Source of the DNA: Ricordea florida
Taxonomy: Eukaryota > Cnidaria > Anthozoa > Corallimorpharia > Ricordeidae
Length of the DNA stretch: 64,000 bases
Direction of reading: 5' to 3'
Assembly (NCBI GenBank): GCA_949710005.1
Contig: OX453276.1
Coordinates: forward strand, 713,501 to 777,500
Position 1 is the first letter of the stretch; the number at the start of each line of letters is the position of its first letter. The position numbers and the translations under genes are program-made. This document shows, in pieces, positions 8,284 through 17,861 of this stretch. The notes beneath the pieces are model-generated. The model did not search any database, had not been told where the DNA came from, and was given only the letters and a program-made list of their open reading frames with translations.

Positions 8284-9522
8284 TTAGTACTTTATTGATC
8301 TCAAACCTGAATTCATTATTTCCATCATTGCGTCAGCTACAACAAACATATAGCATGTTATTATTCCAGATCCGCCTTGTTTTCTTTTAATTTCTATTTT
8401 TACACCATCTTGTGTATTGTTTAATGCTAGTCCGCCGCCATGGATACCATTATCAGGGTGAGTTCTCATATCAACCCAAAGAGCAAACTTATCAGCATAA
8501 AAATCCTTTTCCTTTACCGACTGCTTCCCTTCAATCAGACTAAAACGTTTCTTTACCGACTCCCATAGATCTGATGGTATCATCCCCTTAGAGTATAAAC
8601 GATTTGGTACACCATCAACATCTATATTAATCGAGGTTATGCCTGGGTTGTAAAAATTCTCAGAGTTACGTGCTCCTGCTGCAAATGGCGATGTAAACAA
8701 ACATAATATCCCCGTCATTGATCTTCTAGGTAAATTAATATGCTGATTTATAACACCATCACCGCCTATAGAAAATGTAAAAGTTTTGTGTAGAGTGACA
8801 TTTTCGTAAAAGAATCCTTTACCAACCTGATAAGCTGCTTGTGCCTCGCGAGCCAAGTATTCACTTGAAATGGAGGAATATTCTAACTCAAGGTTTTTGA
8901 TTGAATAAGATGGAGTCTTAGTAGTGTCGGAATAAACAACAATATCATTAACTGGGGCAAGTGTAATCTCAAATATTAGATGATGATCTAGAGCTTTTGG
9001 ATAGAAAACTCCATGATCGTTTAGAATAGGATGGTTTAGTGGTATACGATACTTGGTGTTATGTACTGATGCAAGGGCCACTGCCTTAACATCTTGTGTT
9101 TTCTTATCACCCGCATTTGTCCTGAGCTTTCTCATGTTTTCAGAAGAAATACCTTGTTTTAATCTATCTTCGCGTTCTTCATCTGTTAAGAATAAGTCAT
9201 GATAGGTTTGAAAAAGATCATATCTTTGAGTATCCTGTAATGTTTCTCCTCCAAAAAGAACTTTAAGTCTAGATACAAGATTCCTTCCCACATTATTCAC
9301 AACTGTATTATTAGCATGCCCATCTACATCTAAATCAAATAGAAGAGATACGCTTCCAGGTACAATCACTAAATTCTCAGAAAGTTTAGGGATATTTATA
9401 TATAATGTTTCTCCGGGGCTAGCAGATGATGGATTGAGAGTAATTCGGTTAATTGTTGATTCCGCTTTCAAACCAAATGGCTCTCTAGGAATTCTATTTG
9501 GATTAATTTTTTCAGAAGTCAT
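8284..9522 (-). CDS. MCP: Major capsid protein, double-jelly-roll-like
   Basis: The protein (412 aa) is beta-rich with no membrane segment and aligns end to end with the 415-residue protein of B. It opens with a conserved PFGLKAESTINRITLNPSS segment followed by Gly-Glu strands (SPGETLYINIPKL). It has a central hinge with a charged helix (DEEREDRLKQGIS) and a second beta-rich half ending HPDN.IHGGG, then VKIEIKRKQGGSG. This layout and its place beside the packaging ATPase match the capsid proteins of Polintons, which I know in nematodes as F54H12.2-like proteins. The structural fold itself is inferred, since no model could be run. It is transcribed away from the integrase. Confidence 0.75.
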   Translation of the reverse strand: MTSEKINPNRIPREPFGLKAESTINRITLNPSSASPGETLYINIPKLSENLVIVPGSVSLLFDLDVDGHANNTVVNNVGRNLVSRLKVLFGGETLQDTQRYDLFQTYHDLFLTDEEREDRLKQGISSENMRKLRTNAGDKKTQDVKAVALASVHNTKYRIPLNHPILNDHGVFYPKALDHHLIFEITLAPVNDIVVYSDTTKTPSYSIKNLELEYSSISSEYLAREAQAAYQVGKGFFYENVTLHKTFTFSIGGDGVINQHINLPRRSMTGILCLFTSPFAAGARNSENFYNPGITSINIDVDGVPNRLYSKGMIPSDLWESVKKRFSLIEGKQSVKEKDFYADKFALWVDMRTHPDNGIHGGGLALNNTQDGVKIEIKRKQGGSGIITCYMFVVADAMMEIMNSGLRSIKY

Positions 9523-9549
9523 TGTAATTTATAAGATACTTTGGTTAAT

Positions 9550-9556
9550 CTTTAAA
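9550..9556 (-). promoter_or_regulatory. Late-block motif TTTAAAG overlapping the integrase start
   Basis: The motif lies 34 nt before the capsid start and its last base is the A of the integrase ATG. The following bases CAAAGTATCTTATAAAT are shared with both copies of this promoter in element B. Confidence 0.6.
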
Positions 9557-10608
9557 TGAGTAACGAAAAGATATCAAAAATATCGGCGAAGCCGGGCCTG
9601 ACTTTAAGTCGGATATATTATTCAACTGAAGGATATTGGAAAGGATATTCTGCAATTCCTAAATTAGCTGATAAGGCGAAAGTAAGTCAAGATGAAGCAA
9701 AACAATGGTTGGAGAAACAGGCAATATGGCAAATATATCTACCACCTCCAAAATATATTCCAAGACCGCACTGGACTGTGGATAAACCAAATCAGATTCA
9801 TCAAGCAGATTTATTATTTTTACCGCATGATAGAGTTGGAAGAAAAACATATAAATACGCATTAGTCGTGGTAGATGTGGCAAGTAGATACAAAGATGCA
9901 GAAGCATTAACCACAAAAGAAAGTCGAGAAATATCAAATGCATTTGAGAAAATATATTCTAGAAGATTGAAATACCCTAAAACATTAATGGTTGATCCTG
10001 GAAAAGAATTTATGGGCGAAGTTAGTAAACTCATGAATTACCATAATGTGAAAATACAAAGAAGTGAAGCTGGAAATCATAGAGCCCAAGCATTTGTAGA
10101 AAACTCAAACAGAATATTGGGTGAAAAATTATTTAGCCATCAATATGCACAAGAAATGGTAAGCGATGAAAGGTCAAGAGTGTGGGTGAAACGATTACCT
10201 GGTATTTTGAAAACTTTGAACAATACGCCAACGAGAATAACTGGTAAAGAACCTGATAAAGCTATAAAAATGAAAGAGGTTGATATTGAACCTAAAAAGT
10301 ATAATCGAGTTGTTGGTCTTGACGAGGTTAGATTGTCACCTTATGTTAACGTTAGATATTTATTATTTCCCGGCGAACTTGAAGGTGGCGAAAAAAGACG
10401 AGCTACAGATCCTATTTGGAGTATCAAAGTTTATGATATTTCTAAAAGTATGATTACACCTAATCAACCGGTTTTATATTATTTAACTGATGGGCCAAGA
10501 CGTGGTTTTGTTAGGGAAGAATTACAAGTTATTCCTTATGATACTCAGTTACCTCCTAATTCTGTTTTAGTTAGATCCAGCTCTGCTGGGGAGGGCTCCG
10601 CCCGATAA
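9556..10608 (+). CDS. INT: DDE integrase, retroviral-like (rve)
   Basis: It inserts the element DNA. The catalytic triad is visible: Asp85 in IHQADLLFL, Asp147 in MVDPGKEF and Glu182 in AFVENSNRI, with 34 residues between the last two. The N-terminus is helical and has no HHCC zinc motif; the C-terminal third is SH3-like in appearance. I know such proteins as transposon-derived F54H12.3-like integrases. Relative to B the N-terminus is longer (it encodes SAKPG across a GC-rich hairpin) and the C-terminus gains about ten residues across two more hairpins. The gene converges on polymerase B and overlaps its 3' end by 64 bp on the opposite strand. Confidence 0.9.
   Translation: MSNEKISKISAKPGLTLSRIYYSTEGYWKGYSAIPKLADKAKVSQDEAKQWLEKQAIWQIYLPPPKYIPRPHWTVDKPNQIHQADLLFLPHDRVGRKTYKYALVVVDVASRYKDAEALTTKESREISNAFEKIYSRRLKYPKTLMVDPGKEFMGEVSKLMNYHNVKIQRSEAGNHRAQAFVENSNRILGEKLFSHQYAQEMVSDERSRVWVKRLPGILKTLNNTPTRITGKEPDKAIKMKEVDIEPKKYNRVVGLDEVRLSPYVNVRYLLFPGELEGGEKRRATDPIWSIKVYDISKSMITPNQPVLYYLTDGPRRGFVREELQVIPYDTQLPPNSVLVRSSSAGEGSAR
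9584..9594. other. GC-rich triloop hairpin, CGGC-GAA-GCCG
   Basis: A perfect 4-bp stem with a 3-base loop, inside the first 15 codons of the integrase. It is absent from element B, whose integrase starts shorter. Confidence 0.6.
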
Positions 10609-13600
10609 TGACCATATGGCAGAGTACGTATTCCATCTTCTTGAATGATTCTCTTATCATCATCGGCTGATAGTGCAACTTTATTAACAGTTTCAGTATA
10701 AACAAAATGCTTATAACTTCTTATTACAGGCATTTCTCTCATCTGCTTTGCTTTGCTATCCAAACATTCCTTGTAATCATCAAATCTTATACTATTTTCT
10801 ACAACTGATTTTTTAATTCCTTTATCCTTTTTTATCTCTTCACCATCATCCATCCTGAAAGCGTATAACTTAGCTCGTAGGCCAACAAATTCGGTTATTA
10901 TTCTACCACCAGCTTCATCTTTAAACTTACCAATTACTTTTTTATTTACACCAGTCTCAATACCTGATTGATGATTTTTAGGGTAATTGCTGGTGTCAAA
11001 CATTTCTCTAACATCAGGGCTTATATCCTTATAGAAATCCTCAGTTTCTATATCATATACAAGACTATCTGTATCTGTCATAAGTAATTTAGCTTTTTCA
11101 CCATATTTTGGTTTAATATAATTATAATGAAAGTCATACATCATTGCTTTACTTATATCTAAAATACACATTCCTAAGTAAATAGGTTTATTGTATTTTA
11201 TATGTGTTCTATTCATATGTACTGCCATAAGATTTTCAGAAAAAATAGTACGACGATTATAGTTAGCTTTTGATATTAATTTTCTTGCTTCTTTCTCATT
11301 TGTTACTAATCTTATATCAACCCTTTTTCTAAGATTTTCCATTGTTTTTCCAAATACTGAATTATTCATGAGTTTGAAGAAATCTTTTTCAAAGTCGTTT
11401 TTCGCTTGTGCTCTCAATTTTGTATTCAAATCTATGTAAGGTTTTAACCATGCAGACTCTTCAAATGTAATTCCTCTGTGAATCTTTGTTACTTCTAATC
11501 CTAGACTTTCATATTTTTTTAGAGTTTCATGGTGAACAACATAATTCTTTTTATCATTTAGGTTTGGTATTAATTTCTCAACCCTATTTACCTTAATTCT
11601 TTCTGGAGCAAGCGGATAATCACTATGTAAATCATGAAGATGTTGTGGATATTTTAAATCAACCTCTAATATACAAGGCATATTTTTCCAGTTTTTTAGT
11701 TCTTTTTCAATCATCCATTTTAAATCATGAGTGGGTAGTGGTTCACTCATTGCTCCACCATATAAGTTGTTTGCATCGAGATATTCTATATAATTTGTTT
11801 GTATGTTTGGATCATATTCTTTCATGTATGGGTTGTTGGCTTTAGCATATCTGTTTGATATTTGAGCTATACCGCCTCGAACTCCTTTCTCAATCATAAT
11901 TAACATATCAATATCAATTATCATCTCCAATTCAATTTTGGTTAACTTTAACATTGCATCCCAAGCCAGGCCCGGTGCTGTATAATACCAAGCAGGATCC
12001 AAACCATAATTACTTTGGCAAACATCTCTAAAGTTTTCAAAAACATCTGCTAATAATAACACATCTGACTGGAGATATAGATTGAGGTAATCTCGCATTG
12101 TTTTCATATTAAAAGTTTCCCATACCTTTTTAGCATGTTTATAATCTTCATCTGAAATATCTTCACCTCTAAGTTTTGAGTAAAAAGATTCCTTTGGCGG
12201 AAGTTGGGTTTCGTTTAATTTATCAAAATCATCAAGCCAATCATATGGGAATACTCCCTTTCTCAATAATAACTTTAATTCTTCGCCTACAAAATACTTT
12301 GTAATTTCATGTAGGTTTTTATCTGTTGGATTAAGACACCTACTTCCTTTTATTACACCTTTACAAACATCACACTTTCCACATTTAGTAAGATTACTAG
12401 ACAAACTATCAAGACTGGATGACATAAATTTTAATGAATCTATGAACTTTATATCTCTCTTAACATCTATCATCTCACCACTTTCTTTATCTTTGTAGGT
12501 ATCAACCACAATCTCTTTTGAGAAAGAAATATACTTTTCCTCATTATTAGGTATAAGTTTTATTTTACCTTCTGTTTTAGCAAGATTATTAATAAATAGA
12601 TGTGCATCATATCCCGATAAATTATGAATTATAACTGGAAAGAATTTTGGGATCTTATAATTTAAATTGCATTCATTATGTGCAGCACCTCTATACTTTC
12701 CTGTAAGATGACAGTGATCTATTACCTTATCTTCACCCAATTCTTTCTCGCATATATGGCAATGAGTTGCGTTTTCATAGTTTATTTTTTCATCTTCAGT
12801 CATATTCTTCTTATTAAACTTTTTGAATCTTTTTACATTATAACTAATACATTTTTTATAAATTTCCTTAAATTCTTTCTCTAGATATTCAACAAATTTC
12901 TGCGCTACATCATCCTCTTCTGATTCAGCTGTATATTTATAAAATCTTGATTTACATATTTTTTCATTAAAACTCTTAATATAACAGCCAAATGCAACTG
13001 GTTTGTGGGTTTGATATTTATTTGTAAAACTTTTGCTTTTATCTAGAGGCTCATTATTTTTTATTTGTTTCAAAACACACTCAAAATCAGCATATGCAAC
13101 AAAAGGTATTCTCATTTTTTTCACAAAATTTTTAAAAGAAATAAAACATGGGCTACCATCTTTATTTTTTAACATATCAATTCTTGCTTCATTGTACAAA
13201 TAACAATATCCTTCATGCTTTTCTAATGAGCTTTTTAAGTAAAAATGGTGCAAACAATTATCACAAAAGTACAACTTACATTTACGTTTAGTAACTTGCC
13301 TTCGTATAAGTGCACTAATATTCTTTATTAAAACAAAGTGTTTATTTGGCTCTTCATCTTTATTTATCTCTTCATCTTTATTTATCTCTTCTGTTAATAA
13401 AAGTAATCTAATCAATTTAAATCCCCGTTTACTACTTCTTTTTATAGGATATACACCTATTTTCTCATCATATCCATATATAGCGATATCATAATCATTT
13501 TGGTTTTCAAAATTAACAACATCTTGTATTGTGCACGGGAAATTAATTCCATTCCAATTAAAATTCTTAGATTGTTCTTTCAATTCTTTAGTTATTCTTT

Positions 13601-14888
13601 GTGGATTTTTATCGGTTGGGTATACAGCTCGTGATACACACCACTTAAAACATTCTTCATCATTATAATTCTGTGGATTAATAATCGCATTCCTATTTAA
13701 CAATTCTTTTGGTAATTGAATATAAGATCCTCCTAAAAGTGGAACAAAACGATCTATGAAAATGTCAAACATTACTACTCTTACAAATTTCCAACCAGAT
13801 CCATTATTTAAAAATTCTTCAAATAATCCAAGTTGTTGATTTGTTAATCTATCAAATAATTCTGATAAATCCGTTGCCTCAAGAACAATTTCTGATTTTT
13901 CAGAAGGAAAGGGTCTATCACAGTATTCATATTCATCAATTTTGTCAGGTGTTTCTCTTCTGAACATACATGTGAATATGAATTTAGTTTTTAATGATTT
14001 TTTTAATTTAACTCTTTGTTTAAGTAAATCTATAACTTTTGGTTTGATTTTATGTAAGAATGTCTTTTCATCATTCTTTTCATTTCCTTCAATCCTATAA
14101 CTTAAATAATTACCATTAATAGCTGATTCAAATTGTCTTGGTGTAAAATCTTCTGCAATTTCTTTTCCCTCATTTCTTTTTGGTCTTGCACCTTCCTTCT
14201 CATAATCCCTATTATTTTTTCTTTCACCTTTCTTATTATCACTTTTAGGCGGTGGTTTTATTTCTTTGGGTTTATTTACTTTTTTATATCTTTCTATAAA
14301 TTTTTTAGCTAATTCTTCTGCTTTATTTTTTGCTGCTAATGCTTTATTTTTTACTTTTTCAGGTATGTATGGTTTTACTACATTCCAAAACTTGTTTATT
14401 GCATTTCCTAAAAAAGTATTTTGTTTTGGCGGTTGTTTTGTTTTTATTATAGGCGGTGGTGGGCGCGGCGGAGCTCTTCTGCGACGATTAGGTGGCGGGC
14501 CTGGTGGAGTTCCCGGTCGGCGATTTGGAGGTCTGCCTGGTGGAGGGCTATCTGGATTAATTCGATCTGGTGTACCGGGCATTGGTTGAGGAATAGTTAA
14601 AGTTGGTAAATTTGGTCGATTTGCTTGTCTTATTTGTTGTGGTTCAATTTCTGGAATCGGAAGAGGTAAATTTGGTTGATCTATTGGCCTCATTGGTGTA
14701 TTACGTAGCTCATTAACAATTCCAGCAATATTAGTAATAATTTGTTGAATATTATTAATTACTTCGGGAATATTACTCAACTCTCGAACAAATTCTCTTT
14801 TATTAAAATACGATCGCCCCGGAATATTATACCATCTAGCCAAATGTTTCAGTTGCACAACATTTAATCTTCTTAATTCTTGTTCCAT
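10545..14888 (-). CDS. POLB: Protein-primed-type DNA polymerase B
   Basis: The product is 1447 aa. The first 45 residues form the SAP-like module shared with the zinc-repeat protein, followed by a Pro/Arg-rich linker (to about 165) and a basic region. A segment near residues 395-520 has a conserved Cys (DEECFKWC) and His (KHFVLIKN), then a Cys/His finger. The exonuclease motifs are DFE (Asp601), NLSGYD (Asp761) and SDVLLLAD (Asp942), with an HNH-like Cys/His insert near 706-740 (CHIC, DHCHLTG). The polymerase motifs are LDANNLYG (Asp1038), NNSVFGKT (near 1175) and TDTDS (1272-1274). A terminal-protein function is usually assigned to the N-terminal part in such enzymes; I cannot point to the residue. 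The 3' end overlaps the integrase. Confidence 0.92.
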   Translation of the reverse strand: MEQELRRLNVVQLKHLARWYNIPGRSYFNKREFVRELSNIPEVINNIQQIITNIAGIVNELRNTPMRPIDQPNLPLPIPEIEPQQIRQANRPNLPTLTIPQPMPGTPDRINPDSPPPGRPPNRRPGTPPGPPPNRRRRAPPRPPPPIIKTKQPPKQNTFLGNAINKFWNVVKPYIPEKVKNKALAAKNKAEELAKKFIERYKKVNKPKEIKPPPKSDNKKGERKNNRDYEKEGARPKRNEGKEIAEDFTPRQFESAINGNYLSYRIEGNEKNDEKTFLHKIKPKVIDLLKQRVKLKKSLKTKFIFTCMFRRETPDKIDEYEYCDRPFPSEKSEIVLEATDLSELFDRLTNQQLGLFEEFLNNGSGWKFVRVVMFDIFIDRFVPLLGGSYIQLPKELLNRNAIINPQNYNDEECFKWCVSRAVYPTDKNPQRITKELKEQSKNFNWNGINFPCTIQDVVNFENQNDYDIAIYGYDEKIGVYPIKRSSKRGFKLIRLLLLTEEINKDEEINKDEEPNKHFVLIKNISALIRRQVTKRKCKLYFCDNCLHHFYLKSSLEKHEGYCYLYNEARIDMLKNKDGSPCFISFKNFVKKMRIPFVAYADFECVLKQIKNNEPLDKSKSFTNKYQTHKPVAFGCYIKSFNEKICKSRFYKYTAESEEDDVAQKFVEYLEKEFKEIYKKCISYNVKRFKKFNKKNMTEDEKINYENATHCHICEKELGEDKVIDHCHLTGKYRGAAHNECNLNYKIPKFFPVIIHNLSGYDAHLFINNLAKTEGKIKLIPNNEEKYISFSKEIVVDTYKDKESGEMIDVKRDIKFIDSLKFMSSSLDSLSSNLTKCGKCDVCKGVIKGSRCLNPTDKNLHEITKYFVGEELKLLLRKGVFPYDWLDDFDKLNETQLPPKESFYSKLRGEDISDEDYKHAKKVWETFNMKTMRDYLNLYLQSDVLLLADVFENFRDVCQSNYGLDPAWYYTAPGLAWDAMLKLTKIELEMIIDIDMLIMIEKGVRGGIAQISNRYAKANNPYMKEYDPNIQTNYIEYLDANNLYGGAMSEPLPTHDLKWMIEKELKNWKNMPCILEVDLKYPQHLHDLHSDYPLAPERIKVNRVEKLIPNLNDKKNYVVHHETLKKYESLGLEVTKIHRGITFEESAWLKPYIDLNTKLRAQAKNDFEKDFFKLMNNSVFGKTMENLRKRVDIRLVTNEKEARKLISKANYNRRTIFSENLMAVHMNRTHIKYNKPIYLGMCILDISKAMMYDFHYNYIKPKYGEKAKLLMTDTDSLVYDIETEDFYKDISPDVREMFDTSNYPKNHQSGIETGVNKKVIGKFKDEAGGRIITEFVGLRAKLYAFRMDDGEEIKKDKGIKKSVVENSIRFDDYKECLDSKAKQMREMPVIRSYKHFVYTETVNKVALSADDDKRIIQEDGIRTLPYGHYRAEPSPAELDLTKTELGGN
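10577..10589. other. GC-rich triloop hairpin, CCAGC-TCT-GCTGG
   Basis: A perfect 5-bp stem in the integrase/polymerase overlap. Together with the next hairpin it accounts for an insertion of about 28 bp relative to element B. Confidence 0.6.
10593..10603. other. GC-rich triloop hairpin, GGGC-TCC-GCCC
   Basis: A perfect 4-bp stem, three bases after the preceding hairpin. It adds residues to the C-termini of both integrase and polymerase. Confidence 0.6.
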
Positions 14889-15024
14889 TTTGTATATTAA
14901 TTCTTCTTCTTATTAAATTATTATTTTTTTTTTCTTTAAATCATTTTTATTAAATGTGCCAGGCCCGCGTATCATATTCACATCATTTTTGCAACATATT
15001 AGCCATGGTTTAACAAGGGTTTGT

Positions 15025-15035
15025 TGCGCTCCGCA
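15025..15035. other. GC-rich triloop hairpin in the TIR, TGCG-CTC-CGCA
   Basis: A 4-bp stem with a 3-base loop, of the same design as the hairpins in the coding part of element A. Confidence 0.5.
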
Positions 15036-15059
15036 CCTGGAATGTTTGATGAAGGTTTT

Positions 15060-15165
15060 ATGAGGGCTTGGTAGGGGCTTGGTTGGGGCTTGGTGAAGGC
15101 TTGGTAGGGGCTTGGTGGGGGCTTGGTGGGGGCTTGGTGGAGGCTTGGTGAGGGTTTGGTGAAGT
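15060..15165. repeat. G-rich minisatellite in the TIR of element A
   Basis: About nine imperfect copies of a roughly 12-bp unit, GGGCTTGGTGGG. It occupies the place where element B has its 53-bp tandem repeats, so both TIRs carry tandem arrays of unrelated sequence. Confidence 0.8.
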
Positions 15166-15404
15166 ATTTATGAAATTTTGGCAAGAGCCCCGTCTCGTTC
15201 AGTTTATAAAATTCTTGTTATAATTTAAATAAAATCGAAATAAAATTGAAATAAAATTGAAATAAAAATGTGTTCCAGAATCCCCATATTTACACATCAC
15301 CTTGTATTGAAGATAGCCTATAAAATGCGATTGTGTGAAAATAGGTAAGCTATACAATGTAAGTAAGTGTAAGATCGATGTAGTCGGAAGAGAACATCAG
15401 TCTG

Positions 15405-15570
15405 CATTTTGTACCTAGTCTGTAGTCTGCAGTCTGCAGTTTGCATTTTGTACCTAGTCTGTAGTCTGCAGTCTGCAGTTTGCATTTTGTACCTAGTCTG
15501 TAGTCTGCAGTCTGCAGTTTGCATTTTGTACCTAGTCTGTAGTCTGCAGTCTGCAGTTTGCATTTTGTAT
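15405..15570. repeat. 39-bp tandem repeat, about four copies
   Basis: Near-identical units (TGCATTTTGTACCTAG, then TCTGTAGTCTGCAG) lie in host DNA between element A and exon 2 of host gene copy 1. The open frames on both strands here are by-products of the repeat. Confidence 0.9.
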
Positions 15571-15609
15571 ACTTACTGGCAAAACATTTCATTTTTTTCG
15601 GTTCTGCAG

Positions 15610-16356
15610 AGCAAAGGAATGATATCCCAAGGATGGCTCCTTTCAGTCATGATAACAGAGCAAAGCGAGGCGCCCAGAAACCTTTGAATGCCACGTTGAT
15701 ATTGTTAAAAGATATCAAAGAGCAAATAGACATGAAATTGAATCAAGCTTGCAGCGCCACTGGTAAAATATGTCAACGAGGTCCACCTGGACTCCCCGGT
15801 TATCCCGGCTATCCCGGTTATAAAGGAGAGAAAGGAGCCCCGGGTAAAACCGGTTTACCCGGCCCTGCAGGTCCCAGTGGACCACCAGGACCGAGGGGTA
15901 AACAAGGCCCTACAGGAGATCAGGGTCTCAAGGGTGATAAGGGAGACAAGGGCTCTCGTGGAGAAGAGGGGAGCAAAGGAGCCCTTGGCATGAGAGGACT
16001 ACCAGGAGTTAAGGGCTCATTGGGTCCAAAAGGGGCAAAGGGAGATCCCGGCTCTGTGGGCCGTCAGGGACCAAAGGGACAGTGCGTGGTCCGTCCATCT
16101 GTGTTTGTGTTTCCAGAATCAATAGATGTCTTCGTGAATGAGTCGGCCATATTCTACTGTTGGGTTCAAGCCCAGGTATCTTCAACTGCTAAGGTGACAT
16201 GGCAGAAGCTTGGTGGTGCATTACCGCAGAACAGCAGTGATAATAAAGGCGTCCTTCACTTTAGCAGCGTACAGAAGGCTCATTCAGGATCGTACTTGTG
16301 CACTGTACAAACTGAATATGGGACCTTAAGAGCTATAAGTAGTTTACAAATAAAAG
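15610..16356 (+). CDS. Host gene copy 1, exon 2: collagen repeat and first Ig domain
   Basis: Acceptor CTGCAG|AGC and donor AAAG|GTATTG; phase 1 on both sides. The exon encodes a basic dibasic stretch (NRAKRGAQ), a short helix (ILLKDIKEQIDMKLNQ), a run of about 33 Gly-X-Y triplets starting GPPGLPG, and an Ig domain with Cys-Trp-Cys core (FYCWVQ, GSYLCTV). Its paralogue at 41830 is very similar. The first exon must be left of the window, because a phase-1 exon with the membrane anchor is expected upstream. Element A ends 310 bp before this exon. The domain set (collagen, two Ig, fibrinogen-related) recalls ficolins and Ig-bearing FREPs, so a secreted or surface recognition role is inferred. 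Confidence 0.85.
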
Positions 16357-17407
16357 GTATTGTTACAGAATATATTGAGTCATTGTTAATCAATAACAGC
16401 TAGGTTAATGTTGTGTCAACAAGCACTCGAGTTTGAGGCGGAAACGTTTACTATTGTGACCTCTTACTAACTGAGCGCAAGGCCCTACTTACAGACCTTG
16501 ACTAGCGCGTTTTAGTGAGATTAGCATTACGAATTGTGTTAGCGTGTATTCCAGGTTAGATCTCTTTTGTTTTAAAGTTTTGTTGTGGCTTATTCGATTT
16601 CTATGAGGTGATAGTTTATTTCGCCTTCGGTCTCATCAACTATTACCCCATAGAAATCTCGAACTCATAATCGAATTGTTAAATAGAAACGTCACGTCTT
16701 TTATATCGTTAACCAACTAGAACCAACGGAAAATAAAAAGCTACGGTTCTATTCACAGTAATTGTGAAGATATTAATCATTTGTAGGGTTTACCTTGATT
16801 ATTGCGTGCTATCAGCTCCGGCAAACCATTTTCTGAACCATTTTCAAACCTTCTTCACGACTGAAGCATGGGCTGATAGTACCGAGTTTTGCCTCCAAAT
16901 ACGTTAAAAACTCCATTTCCTATAGAGGGGCTGTCCTCTGGAACGCTATAGGGCGAACTAATTATAATAGATCGATACTGGAGAACACAGACCTGAAATC
17001 TTTTTTGAAGAATGTTGTTAATTGTAACACTTTTAAGGAATGTAATTTTAATGTTTTAGCCCGACAAATAATTAACAAAAAATCGGAGAATTTTATTTAT
17101 TTTTAACTATTGAACTCATTCGTTGTTATCAAAATTATATTTTTATAAGAATTACTTAAGTCTTGTATTAACTTTTTAATTAACTGTATTAATTATTTAC
17201 CTATTAATTGTAGTTATTTTATGTACCTTATTAGTACACGACCCCACAAGCTTGTTAGCTTTGACGTCTTTCATCGTGTATAAATAAAGGTTGTATGTAT
17301 ATGTATGTATTTTCCTCTCGCATCTTCCGCATGATGTGTAAAAGAAGGAAATTAAAAAGAACACGTCTGACCGTGCTGAGTATATTCACCATTCTTTCTC
17401 TCATCAG
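16357..17407 (+). other. Intron 2 of host gene copy 1
   Basis: GT-AG intron. A fold-back with arms near 16597-16618 and 16650-16675 (CGATTTCTATGAGG / CCCATAGAAATCTCG) is present. No other element is recognised; the second half is AT-rich. Confidence 0.6.
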
Positions 17408-17683
17408 AGCCACCATCATTTACTGTCAACCCCTTGACCAACATCGAAGCTTACCCTGGCTCCACTGTGAAACTTTGTTGCTTTGTCACTGGTTCGCCTC
17501 GTCCGACAGTAAAGTGGTATTTCCCTAATCATTCGATCTTGACACTTGACCGTGGAGTTCTGAAGCAAAACAAAGATTGTCTGACGATAGAAACCGTGCA
17601 CCGGGAGCACCAGGGAACCTTCGTGTGTCAAGCTACAAATAACTATGGATTCGCGCAATCAACAATAAGAATGAATGTTCTAG
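17408..17683 (+). CDS. Host gene copy 1, exon 3: second Ig domain
   Basis: Phase 1 at both ends; the sequence begins EPPSFTVNPL and runs 91 full codons. The Ig core is KLCCFVTG, then VKWYF, and FVCQATNNYG. The exon in copy 2 (44195-44467) is one codon shorter and aligns throughout. Confidence 0.85.
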
Positions 17684-17861
17684 GTAGTTGACTCTTGACC
17701 CAGTATCCACAAATAAATAAGTGCTTTATTATACAAACACTAGAAACCAAATGTTATAATGTTAAACACAAATTCTACAATCTACGATCTATTTTAGGCA
17801 ATTAGCACAGGTTAAAACCGAGGCATGCATTACGAATCTGTTTTTTAGATGGTTTTATTAA

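Larger units (their letters stand above)
1..15299 (-). mobile_element. Maverick/Polinton element A (left tip outside window)
   Basis: The element carries polymerase B, DDE integrase, major capsid protein, packaging ATPase and a block of conserved small genes between inverted repeats. Orientation is given by polymerase B on the minus strand. The right end at 15299 is set by similarity to the end of element B: read inward, both begin TGATGTG and continue with GGGGAT.CTGG and AT-rich direct repeats. The left tip lies before base 1, because base 1 pairs with base 15019 inside the TIR; about 280 bp should be missing. CCTTG at 15300-15304 is the candidate target duplication, but its partner is outside the window. 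All frames look open. It lies just upstream of exon 2 of host gene copy 1, presumably in intron 1. Confidence 0.9.
14934..15299. repeat. Element A right TIR
   Basis: The inner 86 bp (14934-15019) are the reverse complement of bases 1-86. The outer part has no partner in the window but ends like element B. Read inward from 15299 the end is TGATGTGTAAATATGGGGAT, against TGATGTGATAAAAAGGGGAT in B, then CTGG and AT-rich direct repeats. It contains a GC-rich triloop (15025-15035) and a G-rich minisatellite. Confidence 0.8.

Noticed and set aside
9659-10034. Minus-strand open frames inside the integrase gene
   Set aside because: Shadow frames of a clearly coding strand with an intact DDE triad.
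15318-15592. Open frames on both strands with repeated QTADCRLQT-like peptides
   Set aside because: By-products of the 39-bp tandem repeat.
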